NCBI GenBank assembly: GCA_964586395.1
Contig: CAZPGP010000007.1
Location: 1 to 54,030, forward strand
Origin: DATEFF01 sp964586395
GTDB lineage: Bacteria; Patescibacteriota; Saccharimonadia; Saccharimonadales; EFPC-124
Direction: 5' to 3'
Length of the DNA: 54,030 nucleotides
Positions 1-7,165 of the stretch are shown here, one piece after another. Under the pieces are notes generated by a model that saw only the letters and a program-made list of their open reading frames with translations, had not been told where the DNA came from and did not search any database. Each line of letters begins with the position of its first letter. The first letter of the stretch is position 1. The position numbers and the translations under genes were made by a program.

Positions 1-569
1 CCTTTGCGTTTGGCGAGGGCAATGATAAACGGCGTGAGCGCGGCGATGTGGTAGAAGCCGACGGCGCTGAGCTTGACGCTGCTGAGCCACCTGAAGCGGA
101 CTGGCCAGATTTGGAGGAGGCCGTACGGGATCTTTTTGTCCAGCTGGTAGGCGGCGCGTAGGACAGCGGGTGAGAAGCTTGATATCAAGAAGTGTGAAGG
201 CGCGTAGCCTTTTTTGATGTAGCTTTGGACCAGTTTGACGACTTGCTCGACGCAGTCGGGGCTTTTGATCTCGATGTTGATTCGAGCTTTCTTGCCGATA
301 AGTTCAATAGCTTCCTCTAGAGTTGGAATAGCTGCGCCGCGTTTCATCTCGAGCGCTTGCAGGTCAGTCATGGTTGTCTTGTGTACGGCAACACGCTTCT
401 TGGCGACGCGACGTGTTGTGCGGTCATGGACTAAGACGATGTGGCCATCCTGGGTGCGACGGACGTCGAACTCAATCCAATCAGCCTTTGCGGCAAGACC
501 CTCGGCAATGGCAGCAATAGTATTCTCGGGCGCCAGACCAGCTGCGCCACGGTGTCCCATGATTTGCAT
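1..569 (-). CDS. Glycerophosphodiester phosphodiesterase family protein (3' end outside window)
   Basis: About 189 residues are visible and the C-terminus runs off the left edge. The N-terminus reads MQIMGHRGAAG followed by PENT, then EFDVRRTQDG and VLVHD. These are the HR, E-N-T, E-x-D and HD elements that bind metal and the phosphodiester in GDPD enzymes, which hydrolyse glycerophosphodiesters to glycerol-3-phosphate and an alcohol. There is no signal peptide, so it is probably cytosolic. A later IEIKSP segment is also typical. The ATG at 569 lies 6 nt after an extended -10 box (TGATACACT, 576-584), which suggests a leaderless mRNA; an in-frame ATG at 560 is an alternative. Substrate cannot be told from sequence. 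Confidence 0.85.
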   Translation of the reverse strand, partial: MQIMGHRGAAGLAPENTIAAIAEGLAAKADWIEFDVRRTQDGHIVLVHDRTTRRVAKKRVAVHKTTMTDLQALEMKRGAAIPTLEEAIELIGKKARINIEIKSPDCVEQVVKLVQSYIKKGYAPSHFLISSFSPAVLRAAYQLDKKIPYGLLQIWPVRFRWLSSVKLSAVGFYHIAALTPFIIALAKRK

Positions 570-575
570 ATCTAC

Positions 576-584
576 AGTGTATCA
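576..584 (-). promoter_or_regulatory. Extended -10 promoter of the GDPD gene
   Basis: On the minus strand this reads TG-A-TACACT and ends 6 nt before the ATG, so transcription should begin at or next to the start codon. Confidence 0.5.
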
Positions 585-653
585 CCTCGGAGCTTGTCCG
601 GTGATGTGGTTTTAACAGTGAAATAATTTCAAATAAAACGAATATCGGTGCTT

Positions 654-686
654 CCTCCCCGCGGCCCGAGTGGACCAGCGGGGAGG
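654..686 (-). terminator. 3' hairpin of cassette gene c1
   Basis: Stem CCTCCCCGC (654-662) pairs perfectly with 678-686 (9 bp, 15-nt loop), 36 nt beyond the c1 stop. No T-tract follows. Confidence 0.55.
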
Positions 687-722
687 ATAGCACATCGAAG
701 GTGCGCCGGGCGACCTGACGGA

Positions 723-1133
723 TCAGGCGCCGACGACGGCTCGGGGGCTGCGGCACTGGCGCGCGGACTGGATGAGCCCACGCAGGAAGTCGTCGCGAGT
801 CCGGGGACGGGCACTGCCGAGCATGCTGCGCTCAGCGATGGACAGGTCTGCGACCGCCGGCAGGAATCGCCCCGCCGGGATGTCGTAGAAACCCACGCGG
901 AGCGTGCGCTCGGTCTGGACCAGGATCAGCAGCATGACGCCGTCCAGCGCGAAACTGGAGGCGCGGAACTGTGCGGCGTGACCGTTGATGGTCGCCGGCA
1001 GACGCCGCTGCGTGGGCTGGGGCTCGGTCAGCTGACCGAGCATGCCGTTGCAGTAGTGGGCCTTCCACGCACGCACGAGGTCCGTAGTGCTGCCGTTGAG
1101 TCCAGACGTGATGGTCGCGTAGCGAGCTGACAT
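723..1133 (-). CDS. Cassette gene c1: uncharacterised 136-aa protein
   Basis: The product is not recognised. It is a soluble alpha/beta-looking protein without membrane segments; a hydrophobic stretch (DGVMLLILVQ) sits mid-protein and the C-terminus is basic. The minus strand is chosen over the opposite ORF because this start has a Shine-Dalgarno (GGGGAG) and a good promoter, TTGACG-18-TATAGT (1183-1212). It is flanked by the divergent housekeeping gene ppa and by GDPD, with which it shares orientation but no operon. A G+C-rich hairpin follows the stop. Codon choice is more G+C-rich than in the neighbours, suggesting a different origin. It could encode a phage-like or host-derived protein, but nothing in the sequence decides this. 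Confidence 0.6.
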   Translation of the reverse strand: MSARYATITSGLNGSTTDLVRAWKAHYCNGMLGQLTEPQPTQRRLPATINGHAAQFRASSFALDGVMLLILVQTERTLRVGFYDIPAGRFLPAVADLSIAERSMLGSARPRTRDDFLRGLIQSARQCRSPRAVVGA

Positions 1134-1182
1134 TGCGTCACTCCCCTGGAGTCGGGTGTACGGTGTACCTTGACGAAAAGTA

Positions 1183-1212
1183 ACTATACTCCTGCAATCA
1201 ACCCGTCGTCAA
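1183..1212 (-). promoter_or_regulatory. Promoter of c1
   Basis: -35 TTGACG (1207-1212), 18-bp spacer and -10 TATAGT (1183-1188) on the minus strand. The predicted leader is about 45 nt. Confidence 0.6.
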
Positions 1213-1236
1213 GACCAAAAATGACATCAGTTATGC

Positions 1237-1242
1237 TACACT
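1237..1242 (+). promoter_or_regulatory. -10 box of ppa
   Basis: TG-C-TACACT extended -10. The leader of about 25 nt carries GAGG before the ATG at 1274. Confidence 0.45.
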
Positions 1243-1273
1243 GGTCGTGTAACGAAATAAGAGGTAACTATTT

Positions 1274-1804
1274 ATGGCTGATTTCAACCAAGTTCTTACT
1301 CCTGGCGATATCGATGACGGCAAACTGAACACCGTAGTCGAGATTTCTCAGGGCTCACAGCTTAAGATCGAATGGGACCGCGGACGTGCTGTCTTTATGC
1401 TGGACCGCGTCGAGCCTGCTATCTTTGCAAAGCCATGCAACTACGGCTTTATCCCACAGACCCTCGACGAAGATGGTGACGAGCTGGACACGCTGATTGT
1501 CGCTCCAGAACCACTCCCAACCGGTATTTGGCTGGAAGCAAAGATTGTCGGCATCATGAACTTTGATGATGATGGCGAAGCTGACCACAAAGTTGTCGTT
1601 GTCCCTGCTGACGACCGTCACACTGGCGACAGCATCAATACCTTGGACGACCTCGGTGAGCGCTGGAAGCAGCAGATCGAGCACCACTTCACTCACTACA
1701 AAGACCTCAAGAAGCCAGGTAGCACAAAAGTCCTGGGCTGGGGTGACGCCGAAGCCGCCAAGGCTACCATCCGCGAGTGCATCGAGCGCTACAACAACAA
1801 GTAG
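1274..1804 (+). CDS. ppa: Inorganic pyrophosphatase
   Basis: Family I soluble pyrophosphatase of 176 residues, the normal bacterial length. It hydrolyses the pyrophosphate released by polymerases, aminoacyl-tRNA synthetases and sugar-nucleotide transferases such as GalU (also in this window). Key features are YGFIP (57-61) and the signature DGDELD (67-72), whose aspartates coordinate Mg2+. The ATG follows a GAGG ribosome site and a -10 box at 1237. The gene is monocistronic and ends in a classic T-tract terminator at 1824. Codon use matches the other backbone genes. The call is secure. Confidence 0.97.
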   Translation: MADFNQVLTPGDIDDGKLNTVVEISQGSQLKIEWDRGRAVFMLDRVEPAIFAKPCNYGFIPQTLDEDGDELDTLIVAPEPLPTGIWLEAKIVGIMNFDDDGEADHKVVVVPADDRHTGDSINTLDDLGERWKQQIEHHFTHYKDLKKPGSTKVLGWGDAEAAKATIRECIERYNNK

Positions 1805-1823
1805 TTTTGTCTCACAAACAAAC

Positions 1824-1854
1824 AACGCCGCGTCAAAGCGGCGTTTTGTTTTTT
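1824..1854 (+). terminator. Intrinsic terminator of ppa
   Basis: AACGCCGC (1824-1831) pairs with GCGGCGTT (1838-1845) around a 6-nt loop, followed by a T-rich run to 1854. This is the standard form, unlike the cassette hairpins. Confidence 0.85.
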
Positions 1855-1874
1855 GGCTAGAAGTGGTGCTCGCA

Positions 1875-1902
1875 CCTCCCGGGCTGTTGCATGCCCGGGA
1901 GG
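1875..1902 (-). terminator. 3' hairpin of cassette gene c2
   Basis: CCTCCCGGGC (1875-1884) pairs perfectly with 1893-1902 (10 bp, 8-nt loop), 28 nt past the c2 stop. No T-tract in the minus direction. Confidence 0.6.
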
Positions 1903-1929
1903 GCGAAAGGGGTGATGAGGGCGCAAGGT

Positions 1930-2085
1930 TCAGTACCTCCGGTTGATCGAACGAACGATCAGCCCCACCACCAGGCCGATTGCGCACCCCACCATCATCA
2001 GTCCCACGATCGTTGGCCCGCTGAGCGGGGCCGTCGCTGCGACGATGATGATGACGAAGAATATGACTCCCAGAAAGCGAAGCAT
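1930..2085 (-). CDS. Cassette gene c2: 51-aa two-helix membrane protein
   Basis: Unrecognised small membrane protein. Residues about 3-21 (a run of F, V and I) and about 26-46 (G-rich, aliphatic) form two transmembrane helices, followed by a basic tail RSINRRY, giving both ends a likely cytoplasmic position. The start at 2085 is chosen because CGGAGG lies 6 nt upstream; a longer in-frame ATG at 2112 would include that site and a leader hairpin in the coding region. A TGGTAGACT extended -10 box lies at 2125-2133 and a 6-bp hairpin sits at the predicted transcript 5' end. It lies between ppa and gapA, convergent to ppa. Confidence 0.6.
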   Translation of the reverse strand: MLRFLGVIFFVIIIVAATAPLSGPTIVGLMMVGCAIGLVVGLIVRSINRRY

Positions 2086-2105
2086 CGTGTACCTCCGATG
2101 AACCT

Positions 2106-2133
2106 GTCCCATGGTGGGACGCCCAGTCTACCA
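2106..2133 (-). promoter_or_regulatory. c2 promoter and 5'-terminal stem-loop
   Basis: TGG-TAGACT occupies 2125-2133. Immediately after it, GTCCCA (minus-strand sense) pairs with TGGGAC (2106-2120, 3-nt loop), so the transcript would begin with this hairpin. The same GGTGGTAGACTGGG string occurs at the 38660 promoter. Confidence 0.45.
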
Positions 2134-2245
2134 CCCCTTAGTCAGTAGACGTACTTTACTTATATACCAATTTGCCCCTATAAAGCTACATGTACTACAA
2201 TAGGAATCAAGAAAGTAATCATAATCGCATTAAGAGGTGGAGGGT

Positions 2246-3265
2246 ATGAAGACAAAGGTTGCCATTAATGGATTTGGTCGTATTGGCCGCACGGCGTTCA
2301 AGATTGCCTTTGGGCGCAGCGACATCGAGATAGTTGCGGTTAACGACCTGACCGACACAAAGACGCTCGCGCACTTACTCAAGCACGACTCGAGCTACGG
2401 CACATACGTGCATGACGTGAGCGCTGATGACACCGGGATTATCGTGGACGGTCAGCACATCAAGGTCTTGGCCGAGAAAGACCCCGCTAACTTGCCTTGG
2501 GGCGCCCATGGCGTTGATGTTGTGATCGAATCGACCGGTTTCTTCGTGAAGCCAGAGTTGGCTCGCGCCCACGTAGATCAGGCTGGCGCCAAGAAGGTTG
2601 TATTGAGCGCACCTGCCAAGGGCGAAGGTGCAACAACTATCGTTCTGGGCGTCAATGAAGACGGCCTAAAGGACGCCGAAGACGTCATCAGCAACGCAAG
2701 CTGCACCACGAACTGCATTACGCCAGTTGCAGCGGTCATCGAGAACGCCTTCGGTATCGAAAAGGCCATGATGACAACTGTTCATAGCTACACCGCAAGC
2801 CAACGCCTGCAGGACGCTCCTGCCAAAGACCTGCGTGAGGCCCGTGCTGCCGCCGAGAACATCGTCCCGACCACCACTGGCGCATCGATTGCAGCGGCTA
2901 AGGCACTTCCTTCTCTTGAAGGCGTGTTCGGGGGCCTGAGCGTACGCGTTCCAACCCCTGTGGTCAGTATGAGCGACTTCGTGATCATCACTAAGCGCGA
3001 CGTAACGGTCGAGGAAGTTAATGAAGTCTTCAAGAAGGCCGCTGGCGAACCATACTACCAGGGTATATTGGCTGTTACCGAGGAGCAGCTCGTGAGTGGC
3101 GACTTTAAGGGCAACAGCCACTCAGCCATCGTTGACCTGCCGCTTACCGCTGTTGTTGGTGGGAATATGTTGAAGGTTGTGGCTTGGTACGACAACGAAT
3201 GGGGCTACAGCAGCCGCTTGGTCGAGCTAGTTGCCGACGTTGGTAAGCAGCTGCACGGTAAGTAA
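2246..3265 (+). CDS. gapA: Glyceraldehyde-3-phosphate dehydrogenase
   Basis: Type I GAPDH of 339 residues. It oxidises glyceraldehyde-3-P to 1,3-bisphosphoglycerate with NAD(P). The N-terminal Rossmann motif reads INGFGRIGR (7-15), the catalytic cysteine is C153 in SNASCTTNC and the partner histidine is H180. The ATG at 2246 is preferred to a GTG at 2237, which would place the Shine-Dalgarno (GGTGGAGGG) inside the gene. It heads a run with rpiB, rpe and the transketolase genes, so glycolysis and the non-oxidative pentose pathway are linked here. rpiB begins 8 nt after its stop. It is a full-length enzyme with no missing catalytic residue. Confidence 0.97.
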   Translation: MKTKVAINGFGRIGRTAFKIAFGRSDIEIVAVNDLTDTKTLAHLLKHDSSYGTYVHDVSADDTGIIVDGQHIKVLAEKDPANLPWGAHGVDVVIESTGFFVKPELARAHVDQAGAKKVVLSAPAKGEGATTIVLGVNEDGLKDAEDVISNASCTTNCITPVAAVIENAFGIEKAMMTTVHSYTASQRLQDAPAKDLREARAAAENIVPTTTGASIAAAKALPSLEGVFGGLSVRVPTPVVSMSDFVIITKRDVTVEEVNEVFKKAAGEPYYQGILAVTEEQLVSGDFKGNSHSAIVDLPLTAVVGGNMLKVVAWYDNEWGYSSRLVELVADVGKQLHGK

Positions 3266-3273
3266 GGAACGAC

Positions 3274-3723
3274 ATGCAAGTATTCGTAGGCGCAGATCAC
3301 GCAGGATTTCAGCTCAAGACCGCCGTCATGGCACACTTGAGTAAGCGTGGCATTGAAGTTGAGGACGAGGGTGGCCGCGAGCTCGATCCAGCTGACGACT
3401 ATCCGCAGTTCGCGTACGCCGTCGCCACCAAGGTGCTTGGCAGCGAAGATGCCGACCCGCGCGGAATCCTGCTCTGCGGCAGCGGTCAGGGCATGTGTAT
3501 CGCTGCGAACCGCGTTCGCGGTATCCGTGCCTCGTTGTGCTGGAGTGAAGATATCGCCCGCGAAACTCGCAATGACAACGACAGCAACGTGCTGTGTGTT
3601 CCCGCCCGAGTACTGAGCGAAGAAGAAGCGCTGAAGATCATTGATGTCTGGCTCGAAACTGAGTTCAGTGGCGCCGCCAGGCACGTTCGTAGAATTAACG
3701 AAATAGAGGAGCTCTACGGCTAA
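3274..3723 (+). CDS. rpiB: Ribose-5-phosphate isomerase B (RpiB/LacA/LacB family)
   Basis: A 149-residue RpiB enzyme interconverting ribose-5-P and ribulose-5-P. The phosphate-binding start VGADHAGF has D8 and H9. DYP (42-44) is present, and C68-G-S-G-Q-G is the catalytic cysteine loop (LLCGSGQGMCIAANR). The anion-hole region reads RNDNDSN instead of the usual HNDAN-like form. It lies 8 nt after gapA and overlaps rpe by one base (TAATG), so it is translationally coupled. Length and motifs fit the family well. Confidence 0.93.
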   Translation: MQVFVGADHAGFQLKTAVMAHLSKRGIEVEDEGGRELDPADDYPQFAYAVATKVLGSEDADPRGILLCGSGQGMCIAANRVRGIRASLCWSEDIARETRNDNDSNVLCVPARVLSEEEALKIIDVWLETEFSGAARHVRRINEIEELYG

Positions 3724-4355
3724 TGCCTATCATCTGTCCGACTGTAACTGCTGAAAATCCACATAACTACCGCGAGCAAATGGCCCGCATAGAGCCGTTT
3801 GCGTCTCGCGTCCACATTGACTTTGGGGACGGTGAATTTACCAAGAAAATGGTTGGTATCGCCCAGGCGTATTGGCCCGACCATATGACTGCTGACTTCC
3901 ACGTCATGTACAAGCATCCATACCAGCACATGGAAACCATCGTGAGTCTCAAGCCAAACATGGTCATCGTCCACGCCGAGGCAGAGGATGACATGCTGGC
4001 CATGGTGCTCGAGCTACAAGCCGTCGGTATCAAGGCCGGTATTGCGCTACTGCAAGACACCAAGCCCGAAGACCACACCGATATAATCTCGCACGTCGAC
4101 CACGTTATGCTCTTTGGTGGCAACCTCGGCCATCAAGGAGGCGTGGCAGACCTGACTGTTCTGAAGAAGGTTGCGGATATTCGCGCCATCAATCCCACTG
4201 TTGAACTGGGCTGGGACGGCGGTATCACCTCCGAGAATGCACCATTGCTCGTCGAAGGTGGCATCGAAGTACTGAATGTTGGTGGATTTATCCAACACGC
4301 AGATGATCCGAAGGTGGCGTACGAGACGATCGTCAACACACTTGCCCATAATTAA
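3723..4355 (+). CDS. rpe: Ribulose-phosphate 3-epimerase
   Basis: A 210-residue TIM-barrel enzyme that interconverts ribulose-5-P and xylulose-5-P. Metal- and substrate-binding positions are visible as HIDFGDGEF (H31, D33, D36), DFHVM (H60) and GWDGGI (D165), where D33 and D165 match the acid/base pair. The motifs differ somewhat from those of typical proteobacterial Rpe (FGDGEF where DGxFVP is usual), so a related sugar-phosphate epimerase cannot be excluded. The gene overlaps rpiB by one base and precedes the transketolase pair, which supports the pentose-phosphate role. Confidence 0.87.
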   Translation: MPIICPTVTAENPHNYREQMARIEPFASRVHIDFGDGEFTKKMVGIAQAYWPDHMTADFHVMYKHPYQHMETIVSLKPNMVIVHAEAEDDMLAMVLELQAVGIKAGIALLQDTKPEDHTDIISHVDHVMLFGGNLGHQGGVADLTVLKKVADIRAINPTVELGWDGGITSENAPLLVEGGIEVLNVGGFIQHADDPKVAYETIVNTLAHN

Positions 4356-4357
4356 CG

Positions 4358-4363
4358 TATAAT
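4358..4363 (+). promoter_or_regulatory. -10 box before the transketolase genes
   Basis: TATAAT ends 10 nt before the ATG at 4374, giving a predicted 5' UTR of about 4 nt. It sits just after the rpe stop, so the pair can also be transcribed from upstream. Confidence 0.5.
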
Positions 4364-4373
4364 CATAAGAACT

Positions 4374-5225
4374 ATGGCATACACAATTCCCCAGCTAGAA
4401 GCAAAGGCCAACGCAATCCGCCAGGACATCATCAAGATGCTTGAGCATGCTGGCAGTGGTCACTCGGCTGGTCCGCTCGACCTCGCCGATATATTTACGG
4501 CGCTGTATTTTGCCGTCATGAAGAACGACCCAAAGAATCCTGACTGGGAAGAGCGCGATATCTTGATCCTCAGCAACGGCCACACGGTGCCGGTCCGTTA
4601 CGCCACAATGGCAAATGCCGGGTACTTTGATCGCAAGGAACTCATGACACTGCGTCGATACGGCTCGCGCCTCCAAGGTCACCCAGAACGCACGAAACTT
4701 CCCGGCATGGAGACGACTTCTGGCCCGCTTGGTTCCGGCCTCAGTCAGGCGGCGGGCATGGCTCGTGCTCTCCAGATGGCGCAGAATCACACTCGGTGGG
4801 TCTACTGCGTTACTGGCGACGGCGAACTAGACGAAGGCAACATTTGGGAGGGTGCGATGTTCGCCAGCAAGTACAATCTGCATAATCTGATCGCGATCGT
4901 CGACCGAAACAATATTCAGATCGATGGCAACACCGAGACGGTTATGCCACTAGAGGATCTGCGCGCCAAGTGGGAGGCCTTCGGCTGGCACGTTTTGGAG
5001 ATCGACGGCCATAACATTGAATCTATTATCGACGCCTGCAGCATGGCGCGGGCAATCGTCGAGAAGCCAACTGTTATTATTGCGCACACTATTCCAGGCA
5101 AGGGCGTACCGTTCATGGAGTACGACTACCACTGGCACGGCGCACCACCAAACTCCGAACAGGCCAAAGAAGCGCTCAACAAGCTACGCACCCTAGGCGG
5201 AAAGATCAGAGGCGAACATGAGTAA
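4374..5225 (+). CDS. Transketolase, N-terminal (TPP-binding) subunit
   Basis: A 283-residue protein equal to the first domain of transketolase, which transfers two-carbon units in the pentose-phosphate pathway using thiamine diphosphate. The TPP/Mg motif begins GDGELDEG (148-155) and ends at N179-N180. GSGHSAG (28-33) and GPLGSGLSQA (118-127) are also typical. The catalytic pyrimidine-binding half is the next gene, which overlaps by 8 nt, so the two should form one enzyme. Splitting transketolase this way is known in archaea and some bacteria, including CPR. The start lies 10 nt from a TATAAT box. Confidence 0.93.
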   Translation: MAYTIPQLEAKANAIRQDIIKMLEHAGSGHSAGPLDLADIFTALYFAVMKNDPKNPDWEERDILILSNGHTVPVRYATMANAGYFDRKELMTLRRYGSRLQGHPERTKLPGMETTSGPLGSGLSQAAGMARALQMAQNHTRWVYCVTGDGELDEGNIWEGAMFASKYNLHNLIAIVDRNNIQIDGNTETVMPLEDLRAKWEAFGWHVLEIDGHNIESIIDACSMARAIVEKPTVIIAHTIPGKGVPFMEYDYHWHGAPPNSEQAKEALNKLRTLGGKIRGEHE

Positions 5226-6210
5226 TAATCCTGCAATGCATTTGGCCGATAATGTTGGTCATAAAGATATCAAGCTTGAACCGATCCGCGCCGGCTTCGG
5301 TCGTGGACTCGAGGAGGCAGGTCGCCGTGACGAGCGAGTCGTTGCGCTTTGCGCTGACCTGACTGACTCAACAAAGATGAGCGGCTTCGCAAAGGCGTTC
5401 CCTGATCGTTTTACCCAGATCGGCATCGGTGAACAGAACCTCGTGACTGTTGGCGCTGGTATGGCGGCAATGGGGCGGATTCCATTTGTGAGTAGTTATG
5501 CGGCATTCAGCCCGGGCCGTAACTGGGAGCAGATTCGCACGACAATCGCACTCAACGACCAGCCGGTCAAAATTATTGGCTCACACGCCGGCGTCTCTGT
5601 GGGTCCGGATGGCGCGACCCACCAGATGCTCGAGGACATGGCCATTATGCGTGTCATGCCTAATATGATTGTTGTCGCGCCAGGGGACAGTGTCGAAGCC
5701 GAGAAGGCGACACTTGCCTTGGCTACAAACGGCAAGCCGGCCTACATGCGCCTCGCGCGCGAAGGCACGCCGGTGTTCACCACCGCGAATACGCCATTCG
5801 AGTTGGGCAAAGCCTACGTGATGCGCGAAGGCGCTGACATTACGCTTATCGGTACGGGTACGATGACCTACCAGTGTCTGGTTGCGGCCAAAATTCTAGC
5901 CGGGGATGGCGTAAAGGCCGAGGTATTGCATGTGCCGACCATCAAGCCGCTCGATACTAAGACGATCCTAGCTAGCGCGAAAAAGACCGGACTTGTAGTG
6001 ACTGCCGAGGAGGCGCAAGCTGCTGGTGGCCTGGGTGGTGCAGTCAGTGAGTTACTGAGCGCAGAATTACCAACGCCGGTTCGGCGTGTTGGCATGCAAG
6101 ATCGCTTCGGCGAGTCGGGCGAACCGGATGAGCTGCTGAAGGCATTTGGTCTAACCGGTACGCACATCGCTATGCACGCCCACGAAATGATTGACAAGTT
6201 TCGTTCATAG
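5218..6210 (+). CDS. Transketolase, C-terminal subunit
   Basis: A 330-residue second half of transketolase. The central pyrimidine-binding domain carries the catalytic glutamate E72 in QIGIGEQN, followed by the conserved SSYAAF segment. The C-terminal transketolase domain follows from about residue 195. Its ATG lies inside the last codons of the N-subunit gene (8-nt overlap), giving coupled translation and an expected 1:1 ratio. A DXP-synthase or pyruvate dehydrogenase E1-beta role is less likely given the partner gene and pentose-phosphate neighbours. Confidence 0.92.
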   Translation: MSNNPAMHLADNVGHKDIKLEPIRAGFGRGLEEAGRRDERVVALCADLTDSTKMSGFAKAFPDRFTQIGIGEQNLVTVGAGMAAMGRIPFVSSYAAFSPGRNWEQIRTTIALNDQPVKIIGSHAGVSVGPDGATHQMLEDMAIMRVMPNMIVVAPGDSVEAEKATLALATNGKPAYMRLAREGTPVFTTANTPFELGKAYVMREGADITLIGTGTMTYQCLVAAKILAGDGVKAEVLHVPTIKPLDTKTILASAKKTGLVVTAEEAQAAGGLGGAVSELLSAELPTPVRRVGMQDRFGESGEPDELLKAFGLTGTHIAMHAHEMIDKFRS

Positions 6211-6214
6211 TGTC

Positions 6215-6271
6215 TTGATAAAATTGTAACAACAGAGTAGAGTGTCTCAAGGCTCCCGCACACCGAGGGAG
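6215..6271 (+). promoter_or_regulatory. c3 promoter and 5' leader stem-loop
   Basis: -35 TTGATA (6215-6220), 17-bp spacer, -10 TAGAGT (6238-6243). The predicted start near 6250 is followed at once by CTCCC (6253-6257) pairing with GGGAG (6267-6271) around the 9-nt loop GCACACCGA. The same layout precedes c4. Confidence 0.6.
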
Positions 6272-6303
6272 TGCTTTGCATGAGTCCGAAGGATGGATTA
6301 GTC

Positions 6304-6609
6304 ATGAGTGCTGGTGAAGAACTGGTCACGGTCGTGACCGACGAGGGCGTGCGTGTCGTCTACAAGCAGGAACACGGCAACAGCGCGCTCATCATCTACA
6401 GCTCCGGCTCCTACAGCCTGCCGAGTGCCCTCGGCGCGGTCAAGCGGACCGCGATCAGGACCGGCCGCCCGGCTTCGCACGTGCGGTACCGTCCGGCACA
6501 GGGTGCGGCGCCTGCGTGCATCATCCTGGAGTACCGCGGTGGTCTCAGCGACGAAGAGAGCCTGATGTTCGCCGAGGCGTTCGTTCGGGCGATCAAGCTC
6601 CGCGGGTGA
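6304..6609 (+). CDS. Cassette gene c3: uncharacterised 101-aa protein, paralogue of c4
   Basis: Unrecognised small soluble protein. It begins MSAGEELVTVVTDEGVRV and ends in a helix-like FAEAFVRAIKLRG. The start at 6304 is preferred to ATG 6280 because it aligns with the c4 start (MSGYELTVIFEEDGIKV), lies at the same distance from a shared leader hairpin, and has AAGGA upstream. Alignment with c4 is weak but runs along the whole length (strand-rich first half, ACIILEY against GICFLLT, C-terminal helix). It follows the transketolase operon but has its own promoter and its own 3' hairpin. Codon choice is G+C-rich. Confidence 0.65.
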   Translation: MSAGEELVTVVTDEGVRVVYKQEHGNSALIIYSSGSYSLPSALGAVKRTAIRTGRPASHVRYRPAQGAAPACIILEYRGGLSDEESLMFAEAFVRAIKLRG

Positions 6610-6625
6610 TCAGGTGTGGCGTGTT

Positions 6626-6647
6626 GGGGCGACGCAGCAGTCGCCCC
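6626..6647 (+). terminator. 3' hairpin of c3
   Basis: GGGGCGAC (6626-6633) pairs perfectly with GTCGCCCC (6640-6647), loop GCAGCA, 17 nt after the stop. No T-tract follows. Confidence 0.6.
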
Positions 6648-6677
6648 GGCGCGCCGGCTTTCCCGGGTGGTAGCTAC

Positions 6678-6734
6678 TTGAAAATCCCCGTACGGGAGAG
6701 TAGAGTGGCACATGGCTCTCGCACATTTGGAGAG
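6678..6734 (+). promoter_or_regulatory. c4 promoter and 5' leader stem-loop
   Basis: -35 TTGAAA (6678-6683), 17-bp spacer, -10 TAGAGT (6701-6706). CTCTC (6716-6720) pairs with GAGAG (6730-6734) around the 9-nt loop GCACATTTG. Compared with c3, one C-G pair has become T-A, so pairing is kept. Confidence 0.65.
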
Positions 6735-6765
6735 TTTTCGTTTTCTACCTGGGGAGGTGTCCGCG

Positions 6766-7050
6766 ATGAGCGGATACGAACTCACGGTCATCTTCGAAGA
6801 GGATGGCATCAAGGTTGGCCAGATCTCGGCCGACGTCGACGAGTTCCGCGTGGTTGCGGATGTTGCGCTCAGCGGCGCCTCGACCACGGCCGTCCGGCAG
6901 CTCAACGAGGTCCGCGCGGCCTACTACTCGGCCGGGGACGCCTATCGTCCGGCGGGCATCTGCTTCCTGCTGACTGCCGGCGGCAAACAGCTCGATCGGG
7001 CAACAATGGCTCGTCGGTTGCTCGGCGTGGTCAAGGGCGCTCTGTCCTAG
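6766..7050 (+). CDS. Cassette gene c4: uncharacterised 94-aa protein, paralogue of c3
   Basis: Unrecognised. The product begins MSGYELTVIFEEDG, has a central YYSAGDAYRPAGICFLLTAG segment and ends in a helical ARRLLGVVKGALS. GGGGAGG at 6751 is a strong ribosome site that fixes the ATG at 6766. It sits 157 nt after c3 in the same orientation with the same promoter geometry and leader hairpin, so the two are best read as an old tandem duplication that diverged. The downstream fba gene has its own promoter. No function can be proposed. Confidence 0.7.
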   Translation: MSGYELTVIFEEDGIKVGQISADVDEFRVVADVALSGASTTAVRQLNEVRAAYYSAGDAYRPAGICFLLTAGGKQLDRATMARRLLGVVKGALS

Positions 7051-7069
7051 GCCCACTGGGCAAAAATGC

Positions 7070-7106
7070 GTACCAGAACGGCGGCCACCCGGCCCCGTTC
7101 TGGTAC
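7070..7106 (+). terminator. 3' hairpin of c4
   Basis: GTACCAGAACGG (7070-7081) pairs perfectly with 7095-7106. An inner GGCC/GGCC stem and a 4-nt loop extend it to 16 bp with one bulged C. No T-tract. Confidence 0.65.
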
Positions 7107-7123
7107 AACCCTACAACTCTGAT

Positions 7124-7141
7124 AAGCATAAGTGTTATACT
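7124..7141 (+). promoter_or_regulatory. fba promoter with AAGCATAAG element
   Basis: TG-T-TATACT extended -10 ends at 7141. AAGCATAAG (7124-7132) lies directly upstream and recurs in the c5, c17 and c18 promoters. Confidence 0.45.
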
Positions 7142-7165
7142 GAGGGCAAAATAGGAGCCCCGTAT

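Noticed and set aside
648..1130. ORF of 160 aa on the plus strand opposite c1
   Set aside because: It has no ribosome site or promoter, runs through the c1 hairpin, and has the low-complexity R/G/A composition of a shadow frame in G+C-rich DNA.
1355..2134. 259-aa minus-strand ORF over ppa and c2
   Set aside because: It covers ppa on the opposite strand and crosses the ppa terminator, so it is a shadow.
7070..7135. A second hammerhead after c4
   Set aside because: The start (TGCGTACCA) looks like the 35355 ribozyme, and CTGATAAG follows the stem, but there is no CTGATGA core, no stem II and no GAA.
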